Positions 34,932 to 46,384 of a DNA stretch of 64,000 bases are shown in pieces; the first letter of the stretch is position 1; each line of letters starts with the position of its first letter. The stretch covers positions 366,862 through 430,861 of the forward strand of contig NZ_KB893650.1 in the NCBI RefSeq assembly GCF_000374105.1, given 5' to 3'. The DNA is from Kangiella aquimarina DSM 16071 (GTDB lineage Bacteria > Pseudomonadota > Gammaproteobacteria > Enterobacterales > Kangiellaceae). Both the position numbers and the translations under genes were made by a program. The notes under the pieces are model-generated. The model had not been told where the DNA came from, did no database searches, and was given only the letters and a program-made list of their open reading frames with translations.

Positions 34932-36263
34932 TTAATTCGTGGCTTTTTCCAGCAGTGCGTAATAAAAGCCATCCATTGATAATTGACCTGGAATCAGCTG
35001 ACATCCCGTTTTTGAGTGTGATAATTGTTGGATTTCTGAACTCAAAGGTAACAGCTTGGCATCAGAATGGCTTTCGAGAAAACGATCGATTTGCTGCTCA
35101 TTTTCCTGCGGTAAAATCGAGCAGGTAGCATATAAAAGATGACCGCCAGGCTTTAACTTGGACCATAAATGCTCGAGGATTTGTTGTTGAAGATGAACAA
35201 GCTGATCGATATCGTTTGCTTTGCGCAGCAGCTTGATATCTGGATGGCGGCGAATGACGCCGGTAGCACTGCAGGGAGCATCCAGTAATATCGCATCAAA
35301 TTGCCCATCGGTAAAGTTGCTGTCAGTTAGATCCTGACAATCCACTTTGGCCCGAAGTTGCAAACGCAACAGGTTCTCTGAAATTCGCTGACAGCGGTCA
35401 TGGTCAATATCACAGGCGGTCAGTTCAATAGAGTCAAAGAGTTCTAATAAATGGCAGGTCTTGCCGCCTGGTGCGGCACAGGCATCCAATACTGTACTAT
35501 TGGGTGTTGGCGATAATATAGCCGCTGCCAGCTGTGCTGCAGCATCCTGCACTGACACATAACCGTCAGCAAAGTGTGGTAACTGTTCAACATTCACCGG
35601 ATGTTCTAGTACTAGGCCATTGGCTGCAATCGGGTGAGCAGTGGCAGACAAACCCTGTTCCAGCAGTTGTTCAAGGTAGCGATCGCGACCAATTTTCTGG
35701 CGGTTAACCCTAAGTGTCATCGGAGCCTGCTCGTTAATGGCACTCATCAATGATTCCATCTGGCCTTTATAATAGGGCTTCAGCATTGATATGAGCCAAT
35801 CAGGCAGTGCGAATTTGGTATCCCAGTTTGAATCAACTTTGGCGAGCAAGTCTGCTTCCTGTCGGATAAAATTGCGCAGAACACCGTTAACTACATTGGT
35901 AGCCCAGTTTTTCTTAAGCTGTTGGCACACCGAAACGGTTTCTGAAATAGCGGCATGATCAGGTACTCGACTGAATTCGAGTTGATAAAGGCCAATGATA
36001 ATCAGGCATAGCAGATCGCGATCTTTGGGCTTGAAAGGTTTTTGCAGTAACTGGCTGGCTATTGCTTCGAGTCGGATAAAGTAGCGACAGCTGCCTAATA
36101 CCAGTGCGCGAAAGAAACCATTATCAGAGCCCTGTTCAAAGCTTATGCTACTGAGCACATCGTTAGCCGACCGGCCTTCAAAGGCAATCGCGTGTAACGC
36201 CAGACAGGCCTGCTTGCGCAGCTGCTGACCAGTGTAAACCTGTGGGTTTGGTGCTACTGACAC
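34932..36263 (-). CDS. rsmB: 16S rRNA (cytosine-967-C5)-methyltransferase RsmB
   Basis: Methylates C967 of 16S rRNA. The N-terminal NusB-like RNA-binding domain (about 1-140) precedes the SAM-binding domain with DACAAPGGKT (near 255), the catalytic-cysteine motif DAPCSATGVIRRHPDIK (near 325) and YATCSILPQENE (near 390); both family cysteines are present. 443 residues. The start is GTG at 36263. It follows fmt after 53 bp. Confidence 0.95.
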   Translation of the reverse strand: MSVAPNPQVYTGQQLRKQACLALHAIAFEGRSANDVLSSISFEQGSDNGFFRALVLGSCRYFIRLEAIASQLLQKPFKPKDRDLLCLIIIGLYQLEFSRVPDHAAISETVSVCQQLKKNWATNVVNGVLRNFIRQEADLLAKVDSNWDTKFALPDWLISMLKPYYKGQMESLMSAINEQAPMTLRVNRQKIGRDRYLEQLLEQGLSATAHPIAANGLVLEHPVNVEQLPHFADGYVSVQDAAAQLAAAILSPTPNSTVLDACAAPGGKTCHLLELFDSIELTACDIDHDRCQRISENLLRLQLRAKVDCQDLTDSNFTDGQFDAILLDAPCSATGVIRRHPDIKLLRKANDIDQLVHLQQQILEHLWSKLKPGGHLLYATCSILPQENEQQIDRFLESHSDAKLLPLSSEIQQLSHSKTGCQLIPGQLSMDGFYYALLEKATN

Positions 36264-36316
36264 TATTTATCCTTGGCTAAGTGAAAAGCTGTCTGGGTGA
36301 ATGTAAAAACGTCTTT

Positions 36317-37276
36317 TTACAGACTAACAAACTGATTATCTGGAGCAAATAACTGCTGGTTTTTTGGCGCATTCAGCAGATCTTTAGCCGACATTGCTCG
36401 TGAGCCAGGTAGCTGCAGTTCGGTCAGTAAGAGGCAGTCCTCGCCACAACTGATTAGAATGCCATCGGCATCTGCCTGTAAAATGGTTCCAGGTGCTGCG
36501 TCTACTTTTTTATGGACAATGTAAGCCTGCCAGAGTCTGACGGTCTTATTTTCCAGCTGGCTGTAAGCTACTGGCCAGCTATTAAAGGCACGAATGGTAC
36601 GCTCAAGCTCTTCAGCACTGAGCTGCCAATTAATTTGCGCTTCTTCTTTGCTCAGTTTATGGGCATAAGTTGCCAGCTGATCATCCTGCGGGGTAGCTTG
36701 AAGTTTATTATCTGCGATTTCATCCAGTGCTTGAACCAATAACTGCGCGCCCATGTCTGCCAATCTGTCATGCAAAGTAGCGCCAGTGTCTCGATCGCTA
36801 ATCGGTGTGGACGCTGTTATTAGCATCGGGCCAGTATCCAGACCGGCCTCCATTTGCATGATGGTGATGCCAGTTTCTTTATCACCTGCCTGGATCGCTC
36901 TTTGGATGGGAGCAGCGCCCCGCCAGCGCGGTAGTAGAGAGCCATGCACATTGATACAGCCAAGTTTTGGAATATCCAGCACTTTTTGTGGCAATAAGAG
37001 CCCATAAGCTACAACTACCATGATATCCGCCTGATAACTGGCCAGCTGAGACAGGGATTCTTCAGACTTAAAGTTCAACGGTTGTTCGACAGGAATATGG
37101 TGTTGCAGAGCTAACTCTTTGACCGGACTCATAGTGACTTTTTTGCCACGCCCGGATTTGCGATCGGGTTGTGTATAAACGGCAACTACTTGGTGGTGGC
37201 TGTTAAGAACTGCAGCCAATGAACTGGCTGCAAAGTCCGGCGTTCCGGCAAAGATGACTTTCAGAGATTTAGGCAT
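36317..37276 (-). CDS. fmt: Methionyl-tRNA formyltransferase
   Basis: Formylates initiator Met-tRNA using 10-formyltetrahydrofolate. 319 residues with the N-terminal VIFAGTPDFAASSL, the folate-binding and catalytic block NVHGSLLPRWRGAAPIQRAI (Asn-His pair), the GITIMQMEAGLDTGPML loop and the C-terminal tRNA-binding domain. It starts 11 bp after def; the two enzymes act at opposite ends of the same formyl cycle. Confidence 0.97.
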   Translation of the reverse strand: MPKSLKVIFAGTPDFAASSLAAVLNSHHQVVAVYTQPDRKSGRGKKVTMSPVKELALQHHIPVEQPLNFKSEESLSQLASYQADIMVVVAYGLLLPQKVLDIPKLGCINVHGSLLPRWRGAAPIQRAIQAGDKETGITIMQMEAGLDTGPMLITASTPISDRDTGATLHDRLADMGAQLLVQALDEIADNKLQATPQDDQLATYAHKLSKEEAQINWQLSAEELERTIRAFNSWPVAYSQLENKTVRLWQAYIVHKKVDAAPGTILQADADGILISCGEDCLLLTELQLPGSRAMSAKDLLNAPKNQQLFAPDNQFVSL

Positions 37277-37287
37277 GTAAGTACTTA

Positions 37288-37788
37288 CTACTTTTGTTTT
37301 TGCTGCTTTTCAAGCATTTTACGAATTCGATTACGCTTTAAAGGCGAAAGGTAATCGACGAAGAGTTTACCTTCGATATGATCATTCTCATGCTGAATAC
37401 AGACTGCTAAAAGCTCACCTGTGTCAATTTCAAAGGGCTTGCCATGACGGTCAAGTGCTTTGACTACAATCTCATTAGCGCGCTGGACCTTGGCGTAAAT
37501 ACCAGGAAAAGAGAGGCAGCCCTCTTCCATTTCCTCAACCCCACGTTTTTCGACGATTTCTGGGTTGATGAAAACCAGTGGCTCGCTTTTATCTTCGGAC
37601 ACGTCGATCACGAAAAACTGCTTATGGATATTAACCTGAGTAGCGGCCAGGCCAATACCTGGTGCTGCATACATGGTCTCAAACATATCATCAATCTGCT
37701 GCTGCAGCTCGTCTCCAAAGTCAGTAACAGGCTTTGCCTTGGTGCGTAAACGAGGATCGGGGAACTCTAAAATCTCTAAAATAGCCAT
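37288..37788 (-). CDS. def: Peptide deformylase
   Basis: Metal enzyme that removes the formyl group from new proteins. Metal ligands are in EGCLSFPG (Cys) and [10 protein letters not shown] (two His), with the GIGLAATQV motif upstream. I place the start at the ATG at 37788 ([20 protein letters not shown], 166 residues), which matches the usual N-terminus; an in-frame TTG four codons earlier is possible but unnecessary. It heads the def-fmt-rsmB-trkA-trkH row, divergent from the lysM-dprA unit. Confidence 0.96.
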   Translation of the reverse strand: MAILEILEFPDPRLRTKAKPVTDFGDELQQQIDDMFETMYAAPGIGLAATQVNIHKQFFVIDVSEDKSEPLVFINPEIVEKRGVEEMEEGCLSFPGIYAKVQRANEIVVKALDRHGKPFEIDTGELLAVCIQHENDHIEGKLFVDYLSPLKRNRIRKMLEKQQKQK

Positions 37789-38082
37789 TGATTCTGTCAA
37801 TCTGTGTCATCAGGGATTCAGATCATAATAAATTAAGGCGACAAAGACCATTTTAAAGAGTAAATCAATGCGATAGTGCTTAAAATTATGATTAGACTGT
37901 GATTAAGTTGTAGTAATGTGATAAGAAATGTTGATAAGATGATGATCCTTTTAGACTTTGACCTTGTCAGATAAGGCCTGTGGGGCATCAACAGGGTCAG
38001 GTTTTGGCTATTTCCTATTGCTTTTTTTCGAGGTATAGTAAGCGCAATAGGATCCGATATCAGTTAATTACAAAGGAAAGCC

Positions 38083-39120
38083 ATGAAAAAATTAATAATT
38101 GCTTTGACTGCCTCGGTAGCGGTCTTATTTGGGGGGATCGCGCAGACAGCCGAGTTGCGTGACAATCATCCAGACACTTATGTGGTCCAGAAGGGCGATA
38201 CCTTGTGGGATATTTCGGCAACTTTCCTGACCGATCCTTGGTTGTGGCCGGAAATCTGGCATGTTAATCCTAATGTCGAGAATCCTCATTTAATTTATCC
38301 TGGCGATATCCTGAAGTTAGTTTATATCGACGGTAAGCCATACATCGTTAAAGCAAGCGATGGCACCATTAAGTTGCGCCCTGAAGCACGAGTTCTTTCT
38401 GAAGGAGAAGCAATTACTACAATCCCACTAAGTATGATCAAACCTTACCTTATCGATGAGATGGTTGTTGAACCTTCTGTTTTCGATACGGCTCCTTATG
38501 TTGTGGATTTGGAAGAAGATAGAAAAATTGCTGGTGCTTATGGTGATCGACTATATATAAGAGGTATAAGTGCTGGTTCTGGTGGTTCATTTGGAATCTA
38601 TCGTAAAGGTAAGGAATATCGCGATCCAGAAACGGACGAATTGTTGGGCGTAGAAGCTCGCTATCTGGCAAATGGCAATATTACCCGTGAAGGTGATCCG
38701 TCGACTTTGACAGTTAAAAAGTCAAAGCTAGAAATATTAAAGGGCGATGTGGCGCTTCCACGTAATGAAAATCCATTGCCACCGGTTTATGCTCCTCGTG
38801 CTCCAGAAACTGATATCAAAGCACAGATTATTTCTGTGTATGACGGCGTTACTCAGATTGGTCAATACAATGTAGTAACCCTAAACAAGGGTTCGCGTGA
38901 TGGCTTAGAAGAGGGTCATGTATTAAGCGTATATCAACGTGGTAAAAAGATTCATGATGAAATCGCCGCCCAACGTGGTGGAGATGCTGAAGTCACTCTA
39001 CCAGAAGAGCATGCTGGTACTTTGATGATTTTCAGAACCTATGACAAAGTCAGCTTAGCTCTAATTATGAATGCAACGCGTCCGATTCACTTGTTTGACG
39101 TTGCACGCAATCCATACTAG
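38083..39120 (+). CDS. LysM-domain secreted protein
   Basis: A signal peptide (about 1-23, cleaved near AQTAE) precedes one LysM peptidoglycan-binding domain (about 33-80: VVQKGDTLWDISATFLTDPW through PGDILKLVYI). The remaining 260 residues have no domain I can name; genes of this kind stand between def and dprA in many gammaproteobacteria. A TATAGT -10 box at 38034-38039 lies upstream with only a poor -35. Function is presumably in the cell envelope. Confidence 0.88.
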   Translation: MKKLIIALTASVAVLFGGIAQTAELRDNHPDTYVVQKGDTLWDISATFLTDPWLWPEIWHVNPNVENPHLIYPGDILKLVYIDGKPYIVKASDGTIKLRPEARVLSEGEAITTIPLSMIKPYLIDEMVVEPSVFDTAPYVVDLEEDRKIAGAYGDRLYIRGISAGSGGSFGIYRKGKEYRDPETDELLGVEARYLANGNITREGDPSTLTVKKSKLEILKGDVALPRNENPLPPVYAPRAPETDIKAQIISVYDGVTQIGQYNVVTLNKGSRDGLEEGHVLSVYQRGKKIHDEIAAQRGGDAEVTLPEEHAGTLMIFRTYDKVSLALIMNATRPIHLFDVARNPY

Positions 39121-39207
39121 TTTTTCAAAACTGGTTATTTGAAAAGTATTTAAACTTAAAGTTAACAACTCAAGAGATCTCATCACCAAGGACGGTGGTT
39201 AAACATT

Positions 39208-40299
39208 ATGGAACAACTCGAATTGCGCCACTGGTTGGCGCTTTCTCACATTAATATTGGTGCAAATAAGCTATTGGCATTTTTAGAGGCCGGAAATTCG
39301 CTTGCCCGATTATTTGAATTATCCGATCAATCATTACAAGAGCATGGATTTCGTCCTGGATTAGCTAAAAAGTTAGGCTTGGTAAGTGACGAGTTAATTG
39401 AACAGGACCTGGAGTGGTTTGACTCCGATCGTAAACATCTGATTCCCATTACCAGTAAAGATTACCCAGCATTATTGAAAGAAATTCCCGATCCACCCAA
39501 ATTACTGTTTGTCCATGGGGACAAGGGTTTATTAAAAGCGCACCAGATTGCGATTGTCGGTAGTCGAAACCCCACCGCACAAGGTAAAGAAAATACACGT
39601 GAGTTTGCAAAAACGTTGGCGGGTGCTGGGGCAGTCATCACCAGCGGAATGGCTCTAGGGGTTGATGGAATTGCTCATCAGGCGGCTCTGGATAAGGGGC
39701 AGCCAACCATTGCGGTTGTTGGAACCGGTCTGGATAGAATCTATCCGGCGCGGCATAAGGATTTGGCTATTAAGATAAGTGAACAAGGGGCTCTGGTATC
39801 TGAGTTTGCATTGGGCACACCGGTCAAAGCGAGTAATTTTCCAGTACGAAACAGGATAATCTGCGGTATGAGCCTTGGAACCCTGGTGGTTGAGGCAGCG
39901 ATTCGCAGTGGTTCATTGATAACGGCAAGACTGGCAATGGAACAGGGTCGAGAAGTGTTCGCAATTCCAGGTTCCATTCATAATACTCTGGCTAGAGGTT
40001 GTCATAGTTTAATCAAACAGGGCGCCAAATTAGTCGAAACGGCAGAAGAAATTATCGAAGAATTGGGGGCGCTGGCAGCCTGGCAAACCGAACATAATCA
40101 GCAAGATGCACCACAAGAGTTTGTTTTAGAAAAGGAATATCAGGACATGCTTGAGTTTGTTGATGATAGTACCACCAGTGTCGACACCATAATTCAGCGT
40201 AGCGGACTTGAAATAGAGGTAGTCAGCCATATGTTATTGTTGTTAGAATTGAATGACTACATAGCTAGTGTGCCCGGTGGCTATCAGCGTGTTCGTTAA
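39208..40299 (+). CDS. dprA: DNA-processing protein DprA (Smf)
   Basis: Binds incoming single-stranded DNA and loads RecA during natural transformation; also widely kept in species not known to be competent. The Rossmann-like core shows IAIVGSRNPTAQG, SGMALGVDGIAHQAAL, VVGTGLDRIYPARH and NFPVRNRIICGMS; a C-terminal winged-helix-like domain follows. 363 residues. Standard position after the lysM gene and before smg. Confidence 0.96.
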   Translation: MEQLELRHWLALSHINIGANKLLAFLEAGNSLARLFELSDQSLQEHGFRPGLAKKLGLVSDELIEQDLEWFDSDRKHLIPITSKDYPALLKEIPDPPKLLFVHGDKGLLKAHQIAIVGSRNPTAQGKENTREFAKTLAGAGAVITSGMALGVDGIAHQAALDKGQPTIAVVGTGLDRIYPARHKDLAIKISEQGALVSEFALGTPVKASNFPVRNRIICGMSLGTLVVEAAIRSGSLITARLAMEQGREVFAIPGSIHNTLARGCHSLIKQGAKLVETAEEIIEELGALAAWQTEHNQQDAPQEFVLEKEYQDMLEFVDDSTTSVDTIIQRSGLEIEVVSHMLLLLELNDYIASVPGGYQRVR

Positions 40300-40384
40300 G
40301 CAACAGTACAGCAACTATGTAGTATATCTAGCTTTACTCTAGCTTTTTAACCTGGCCTGGCCAGTAACCACAGAAGAGAGCTAA

Positions 40385-40864
40385 ATGAAAGAAGACGTAC
40401 TCGACGTACTACTCTATATCTTTGAAAACTTCCAAGACGAAGAAAGCAATCATATTCTCGCCAATGACTCACTCATTGAAGCCCTAGAAGACGTTGGTTT
40501 TACCGATGGTGAAATCAAAGGGGCTATCGATTGGCTTGATGGTTTGGTTGAAATCACGTCTGAGTCCAGTAAATCTGAAGATTTAGCGACTGATTCCATG
40601 CGCGTATTTTCGCCACAGGAGCAGTTGTTAATGTCGGCAGATGCCCAAGGCATGATCCTGTACTTTGAGCAGCGTGGGATTTTAGATCCTCAGGCTCGCG
40701 AAATGGTCATCGATCGTATGTTGGCGCTGGGTCCACAAGAAGACGTTGAAACCGAACTGGATCGCCTACGCTGGGTGGTCATGATGGTTCTGTTTAATTT
40801 ACAGGATCGAGATGCCGAGTTTGCCTGGGTAGAAAATCTGGAAAGTAGATCTGAGCCTCATTAA
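40385..40864 (+). CDS. smg: Smg family protein (DUF494)
   Basis: A 159-residue acidic protein starting MKEDVLDVLLYIFENF, with the conserved LPLPFQ-like middle replaced by FSPQEQLLMSADAQG and a C-terminal LRWVVMMVLFNLQ segment. The biochemical role is unknown; the gene sits next to dprA in many gammaproteobacteria. The topA gene often found after it is not here. Confidence 0.92.
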   Translation: MKEDVLDVLLYIFENFQDEESNHILANDSLIEALEDVGFTDGEIKGAIDWLDGLVEITSESSKSEDLATDSMRVFSPQEQLLMSADAQGMILYFEQRGILDPQAREMVIDRMLALGPQEDVETELDRLRWVVMMVLFNLQDRDAEFAWVENLESRSEPH

Positions 40865-41077
40865 TCAGTTTATCAAGACTCATTAGAGTCTCGGACTACA
40901 CCACAGCGGCCATCTGCCGTACACCTCTTTCAAAAGTAGCCACTGACTACTCAACTGACTTTTAATCTCTTGAATTCGAAGCAAAGACTGTTTTACCCTA
41001 TCTTTACAGGCCGTTGACGCAAATTAATACTCTGTTGGCGTAAGATAGCAGCAATATTAGCAACCACTGATAAACCT

Positions 41078-41920
41078 ATGATGTCACTTTCTATCGGCCC
41101 AATTAGCCTGCCCTTTGATCGGTTTTTAATTCTCGTCTGTCTGGCAATAACCTTTATTGTGGGTGCCTTTGCAGCAAAGAAAAGTAAGATCTCTATTGAT
41201 GGTAGTATTGCCGGTATCTTTCTGCTTTCTATGCTTGCCGCACGGATCAGTTTCGTGATCCAGTACTGGGCGGAATACCAACAAGATATTTGGTCAGTGA
41301 TTGATATCCGAGACGGTGGTTTTGATGCCTGGGCGGCAATCATCGTTGGCCTGGTGTCCTTAATTGTTTTTGCCTGGAAACAGCCGAAGGCACGCAAAGC
41401 ATTAATCAAAGCTTACTTGGTTGGAGTTTGTGTATGGGGAATCACTACTTTCACTTTGCAAATGCTGAATAATACTGCTCAACAGTTGCCCACGATAATG
41501 GTCCAGCAATTGGATGGAGTTGCGGTAGATTTGAATAAGGTTGAGCAAGGCAAGCCAAGAGTGATCAATCTTTGGGCTACCTGGTGTCCACCCTGTCGAC
41601 GAGAAATGCCGGTATTACAAGAAGCACAGCAGGAGATGACTGATGTTGGTTTTGTGTTTGTTAATCAAGGCGAGCATTCTGAAGTCATTGAGCAGTTTCT
41701 AAGTCGGGAAGATCTTGCTTTGAGTAATGTCATGGCTGACACACGAGGTGTATTAGGCTATCAGATAGGAAGTAGAGCATTACCAACAACTTTGTTTATT
41801 AATGCGCAAGGCAAACTGGTAGATGCGCATCTGGGTGAATTATCTAAGGCCAGCTTGAAAGCAAAATTAGAAAAAATAGAAAAGTTGGAAGTCGAACAGT
41901 CAGAGCAGTACAACGAGTAA
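41078..41920 (+). CDS. Membrane-anchored TlpA-type thioredoxin protein with Lgt-like N-terminal segment
   Basis: The C-terminal half is a TlpA/ResA-type thioredoxin with WCPPC (CPPC at 170-173) and the cis-proline in RALPTTLFI, probably facing the periplasm and reducing or handling disulfides. The N-terminal 125 residues hold about four hydrophobic helices. Within them, residues 55-92 (ARISFVIQYWAEYQQD, then DGGFDAWAA) resemble by eye the first part of prolipoprotein diacylglyceryl transferase (Lgt), but the Lgt HGG motif is absent (DAWAA instead), so transferase activity is unlikely. 280 residues; the first of two consecutive ATGs is used. A separate transcription unit is likely since 213 bp precede it. 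Confidence 0.85.
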   Translation: MMSLSIGPISLPFDRFLILVCLAITFIVGAFAAKKSKISIDGSIAGIFLLSMLAARISFVIQYWAEYQQDIWSVIDIRDGGFDAWAAIIVGLVSLIVFAWKQPKARKALIKAYLVGVCVWGITTFTLQMLNNTAQQLPTIMVQQLDGVAVDLNKVEQGKPRVINLWATWCPPCRREMPVLQEAQQEMTDVGFVFVNQGEHSEVIEQFLSREDLALSNVMADTRGVLGYQIGSRALPTTLFINAQGKLVDAHLGELSKASLKAKLEKIEKLEVEQSEQYNE

Positions 41921-42081
41921 CGGTATCGCTTTATGATTCTGATGGGTTCGGCTAAAAAGCCTACACAAAGCATGAACAAGCCAGTAAAATTGACGTTAAT
42001 TTCAATGACCAGCCACTAAGTCGAAAGGTTTGGAGCGTATCAACCTTGGTTACAATGAGGTCAACTCTTCATACACTTCGT

Positions 42082-42120
42082 TTAGGACTTTCAGTTAGGA
42101 CTCTCAATTAGGACTAGGTT
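42082..42120 (+). repeat. Three tandem 13-bp repeats abutting tsaC
   Basis: TTAGGACTTTCAG, TTAGGACTCTCAA and TTAGGACTAGGTT follow each other without gaps; all share TTAGGACT. The third supplies AGGA 6 bases before the TTG start codon of tsaC, so the repeat unit carries the ribosome-binding site. Confidence 0.75.
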
Positions 42121-42683
42121 TGGCCTATATCAATACTTTCAAATTGCATGCTGCCGCCCGAATTATTGGTCAGGGAGGCGTTATTGCTTATCCAACCGAG
42201 GCTGTGTATGGCCTGGGTTGTCATCCGTCGGCCACCAAGGCCATCCAGAGAATTCTCAATATCAAGCGACGCCCTTGGCAGAAAGGCCTGATTCTAGTGG
42301 CCTCAAGAGTCGAGCAGATTGAGCCTTACCTTAGTGAAGATGGACTAAAACTGATAGACTGCTTTCAAGAAAACCATAGGCGTCCAGTGACATGGTTGTT
42401 GCCGGTCAAGCAAGAGGTGTCTCCCCTGCTACGCGGTGAGCATAACAAAATTGCCATTCGACTGAGCGATAACCCTTATGTCAAAGCTCTGTGTGACGAA
42501 GCAAGAAGCGCTCTGGTTTCAACCAGCGCAAACCGAACAGGTCAATCAGAAATGAGAACCGCAGAAGAGGTTCGCAGTAAGCTTGGTGCTGAACTGGATA
42601 TGATCCTTGTTGGTACCACTGGTGGCCATAAGCGACCTTCATCAATAATAGACGCCCAAACCCGAGAAGTATTAAGAGCTTAA
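42120..42683 (+). CDS. tsaC: Threonylcarbamoyl-AMP synthase TsaC (YrdC/RimN)
   Basis: Makes threonylcarbamoyl-adenylate from threonine, bicarbonate and ATP, the first step of the t6A37 tRNA modification. 187 residues with VIAYPTEAVYGLGC, IKRRPWQKGLILVA, SALVSTSANRTGQ and RPSSIIDAQT, all as in YrdC proteins; size equals E. coli TsaC. The start is TTG at 42120, preceded by AGGA in the tandem repeat. hemF follows after 9 bp, which suggests one transcript. Confidence 0.95.
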   Translation: MAYINTFKLHAAARIIGQGGVIAYPTEAVYGLGCHPSATKAIQRILNIKRRPWQKGLILVASRVEQIEPYLSEDGLKLIDCFQENHRRPVTWLLPVKQEVSPLLRGEHNKIAIRLSDNPYVKALCDEARSALVSTSANRTGQSEMRTAEEVRSKLGAELDMILVGTTGGHKRPSSIIDAQTREVLRA

Positions 42684-42689
42684 GAGTAA

Positions 42690-44642
<1,953 letters not shown>

Positions 44643-44657
44643 GCGAGAAGAACTCGA

Positions 44658-45545
44658 GTGTTAATTCTGGACGCCATTATCCCCATTGCCCTGGTGGTGA
44701 TTATTGGCGTTCTGTTGGTGAAGTCCGGTTATGTAAGCGATGCATTCTTCCCGGAACTTTCAAAGCTGGTTTTTCGGGTCTTTGTTCCAGTATTTCTGTT
44801 TGTAAGTGTTTATCGCAGTGGTTTACAGGATGTTGGGCAGACACTGGTTGCCTATTTTGTTCCTGTTCTGGTGGTTTTTGTCGCGGTAGCGCTATTGATG
44901 AACCACCGTATGGCACTAACTTCTACCTTCTCCAATAATGTGCTGGTTGGTATCCCAGTGATACTGTCGGTGGCCGGTGAACAGGGCTTGACCATAACTC
45001 TGGCCGTGATTTCAGCGCATAGCCTGATCCTGTTCAGCGCTTTTTACCTATTTTCGACCAAGGTCAATGTTACCCCATCTAAGTTTAAAGCCAGTCTGAG
45101 CCTGTTCAGTAATCCAGTCATTATTGGTCTGCTCTTGGGATTGGCTTTTAATTACTCTGGAATCGAATTGCCCGCTCAGTTGATGACCCCACTTGAGATG
45201 GTCTCAGATGCCGCTTTACCTCTGGCACTGATCATTCTAGGCAGTTCGTTGGCGCAGATGGGTAAGATTCAAGCATCTCTGATTCAGAAAACGGTATTAA
45301 TCACTGCCATCAAGCTCATTGTATTACCATTGGTGGTGTACAGTTTTGGGCGCTGGGTGATGGAGCTTAACGATGTGACTCTAATCTCGTTGGTGATATT
45401 GGCTGCCTGTCCGACCGGGATCAGCGTCATGCCATTTGTTGAGGCCGTTGAGACGGATCGTCAGGTAGCCCATAGCACCATCGCTATTTCAACGTTGCTA
45501 TCAGTGATTTGTATACCAATTACCATTTGGTTGGTTCAAGGCTAG
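44658..45545 (+). CDS. AEC-family transporter (auxin efflux carrier-like permease)
   Basis: Ten-helix membrane permease: hydrophobic segments fill all 295 residues, with the typical VKSGYVSDAFFPELSKLVFRV N-terminal pattern and ALIILGSSLAQMG in the second half. Bacterial members export or import small organic acids such as malate or malonate; the substrate here is unknown. GTG start at 44658, 15 bp after hemB, so probably read through from the haem genes. Confidence 0.85.
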   Translation: MLILDAIIPIALVVIIGVLLVKSGYVSDAFFPELSKLVFRVFVPVFLFVSVYRSGLQDVGQTLVAYFVPVLVVFVAVALLMNHRMALTSTFSNNVLVGIPVILSVAGEQGLTITLAVISAHSLILFSAFYLFSTKVNVTPSKFKASLSLFSNPVIIGLLLGLAFNYSGIELPAQLMTPLEMVSDAALPLALIILGSSLAQMGKIQASLIQKTVLITAIKLIVLPLVVYSFGRWVMELNDVTLISLVILAACPTGISVMPFVEAVETDRQVAHSTIAISTLLSVICIPITIWLVQG

Positions 45546-45599
45546 AGTCAACCTGCTAGCTTTTGTATGATGACTTATCCCATTATTCAGGAATCTATC

Positions 45600-46319
45600 A
45601 TGCTTAGAACAATTAAAATTTCATTGTTATTGATAGCGTTAATCACGCTAAGCTCCTGCAAAACTACGGATGTTCAACGCGTATTGGATACTTTAGGCGG
45701 AGCCAACCAGCCATTATCAGAGCGAACAGTTGTTGCGGGTTTAAAAGAAGCCCTGGAAGTTGGCACTGAAAATACCGTATTTAAAACCAATAAAACAGGT
45801 GGTTTCAGTAATAACCCATTGATTAAAATTGTGGTGCCAGAGCAGTTCAGCGATGTAGCAACCAAAGTCAGGCAGATTGGGCTTGGTTCTTATGTGGATA
45901 AGTTTGAACTGCAGATGAATCGAGCTGCTGAGCAGGCATCTGGTGAAGCCAAGCAAGTATTTTTTTCTGCAATATCAGGCATGACGGTTCAGGACGCCTG
46001 GGGAATATTACGCGGTGGTGATAATGCTGCAACTCAGTATTTTAGAAATAAAACCGCACGCCAGCTAGAACAGAAATTCGCCCCCATCATCAGTAATAAC
46101 ATGCAAAAAGTGGGTTTTTATAGCGATTACCGTCGGCTGTTAACCACCTATGACAATATTCCATTCACCGATAAGCCCAACCTTGATATCGAAGATTATG
46201 TTATGGAAGAAACATTGGATGGCTTATTTACCCTGGTTGCTCAGGAAGAGGCCAAAATCAGACGTGATCCAATGGCAAGAACCACAGAGTTACTGCAGAA
46301 AGTGTTTGCACAGCAATAA
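45600..46319 (+). CDS. DUF4197 lipoprotein
   Basis: A lipoprotein signal (residues 1-19, lipobox LSSC) leads a DUF4197 domain of about 210 residues (ALEVGTENTVFKTNKTGGF, DAWGILRGGDNAATQYFRNK, FAPIISNNMQKVGFYSDY). Function unknown. The frame extends 11 codons upstream to 45567, but the ATG at 45600 directly precedes the signal sequence and has AGGAA 7 bases ahead. A strong terminator follows. Confidence 0.9.
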   Translation: MLRTIKISLLLIALITLSSCKTTDVQRVLDTLGGANQPLSERTVVAGLKEALEVGTENTVFKTNKTGGFSNNPLIKIVVPEQFSDVATKVRQIGLGSYVDKFELQMNRAAEQASGEAKQVFFSAISGMTVQDAWGILRGGDNAATQYFRNKTARQLEQKFAPIISNNMQKVGFYSDYRRLLTTYDNIPFTDKPNLDIEDYVMEETLDGLFTLVAQEEAKIRRDPMARTTELLQKVFAQQ

Positions 46320-46321
46320 AT

Positions 46322-46346
46322 AAAAGGCCAGACCACTGGCCTTTTT
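46322..46346 (+). terminator. Terminator after the DUF4197 gene
   Basis: 10-bp stem AAAAGGCCAG / CTGGCCTTTT with loop ACCA and a run of six T. Confidence 0.9.
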
Positions 46347-46384
46347 TATGCATATCAGGTATTTATGGTGTTTTCTAAACCTGA

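Noticed and set aside
39122-39145. AT-rich inverted repeat TTTTCAAA / TTTGAAAA after the LysM protein gene
   Set aside because: The stem is all weak pairs except one and has no following T-run, so I do not call it a terminator.
40876-40891. Small hairpin AGACTC / GAGTCT after smg
   Set aside because: 6-bp stem without a T-run; too weak to call.
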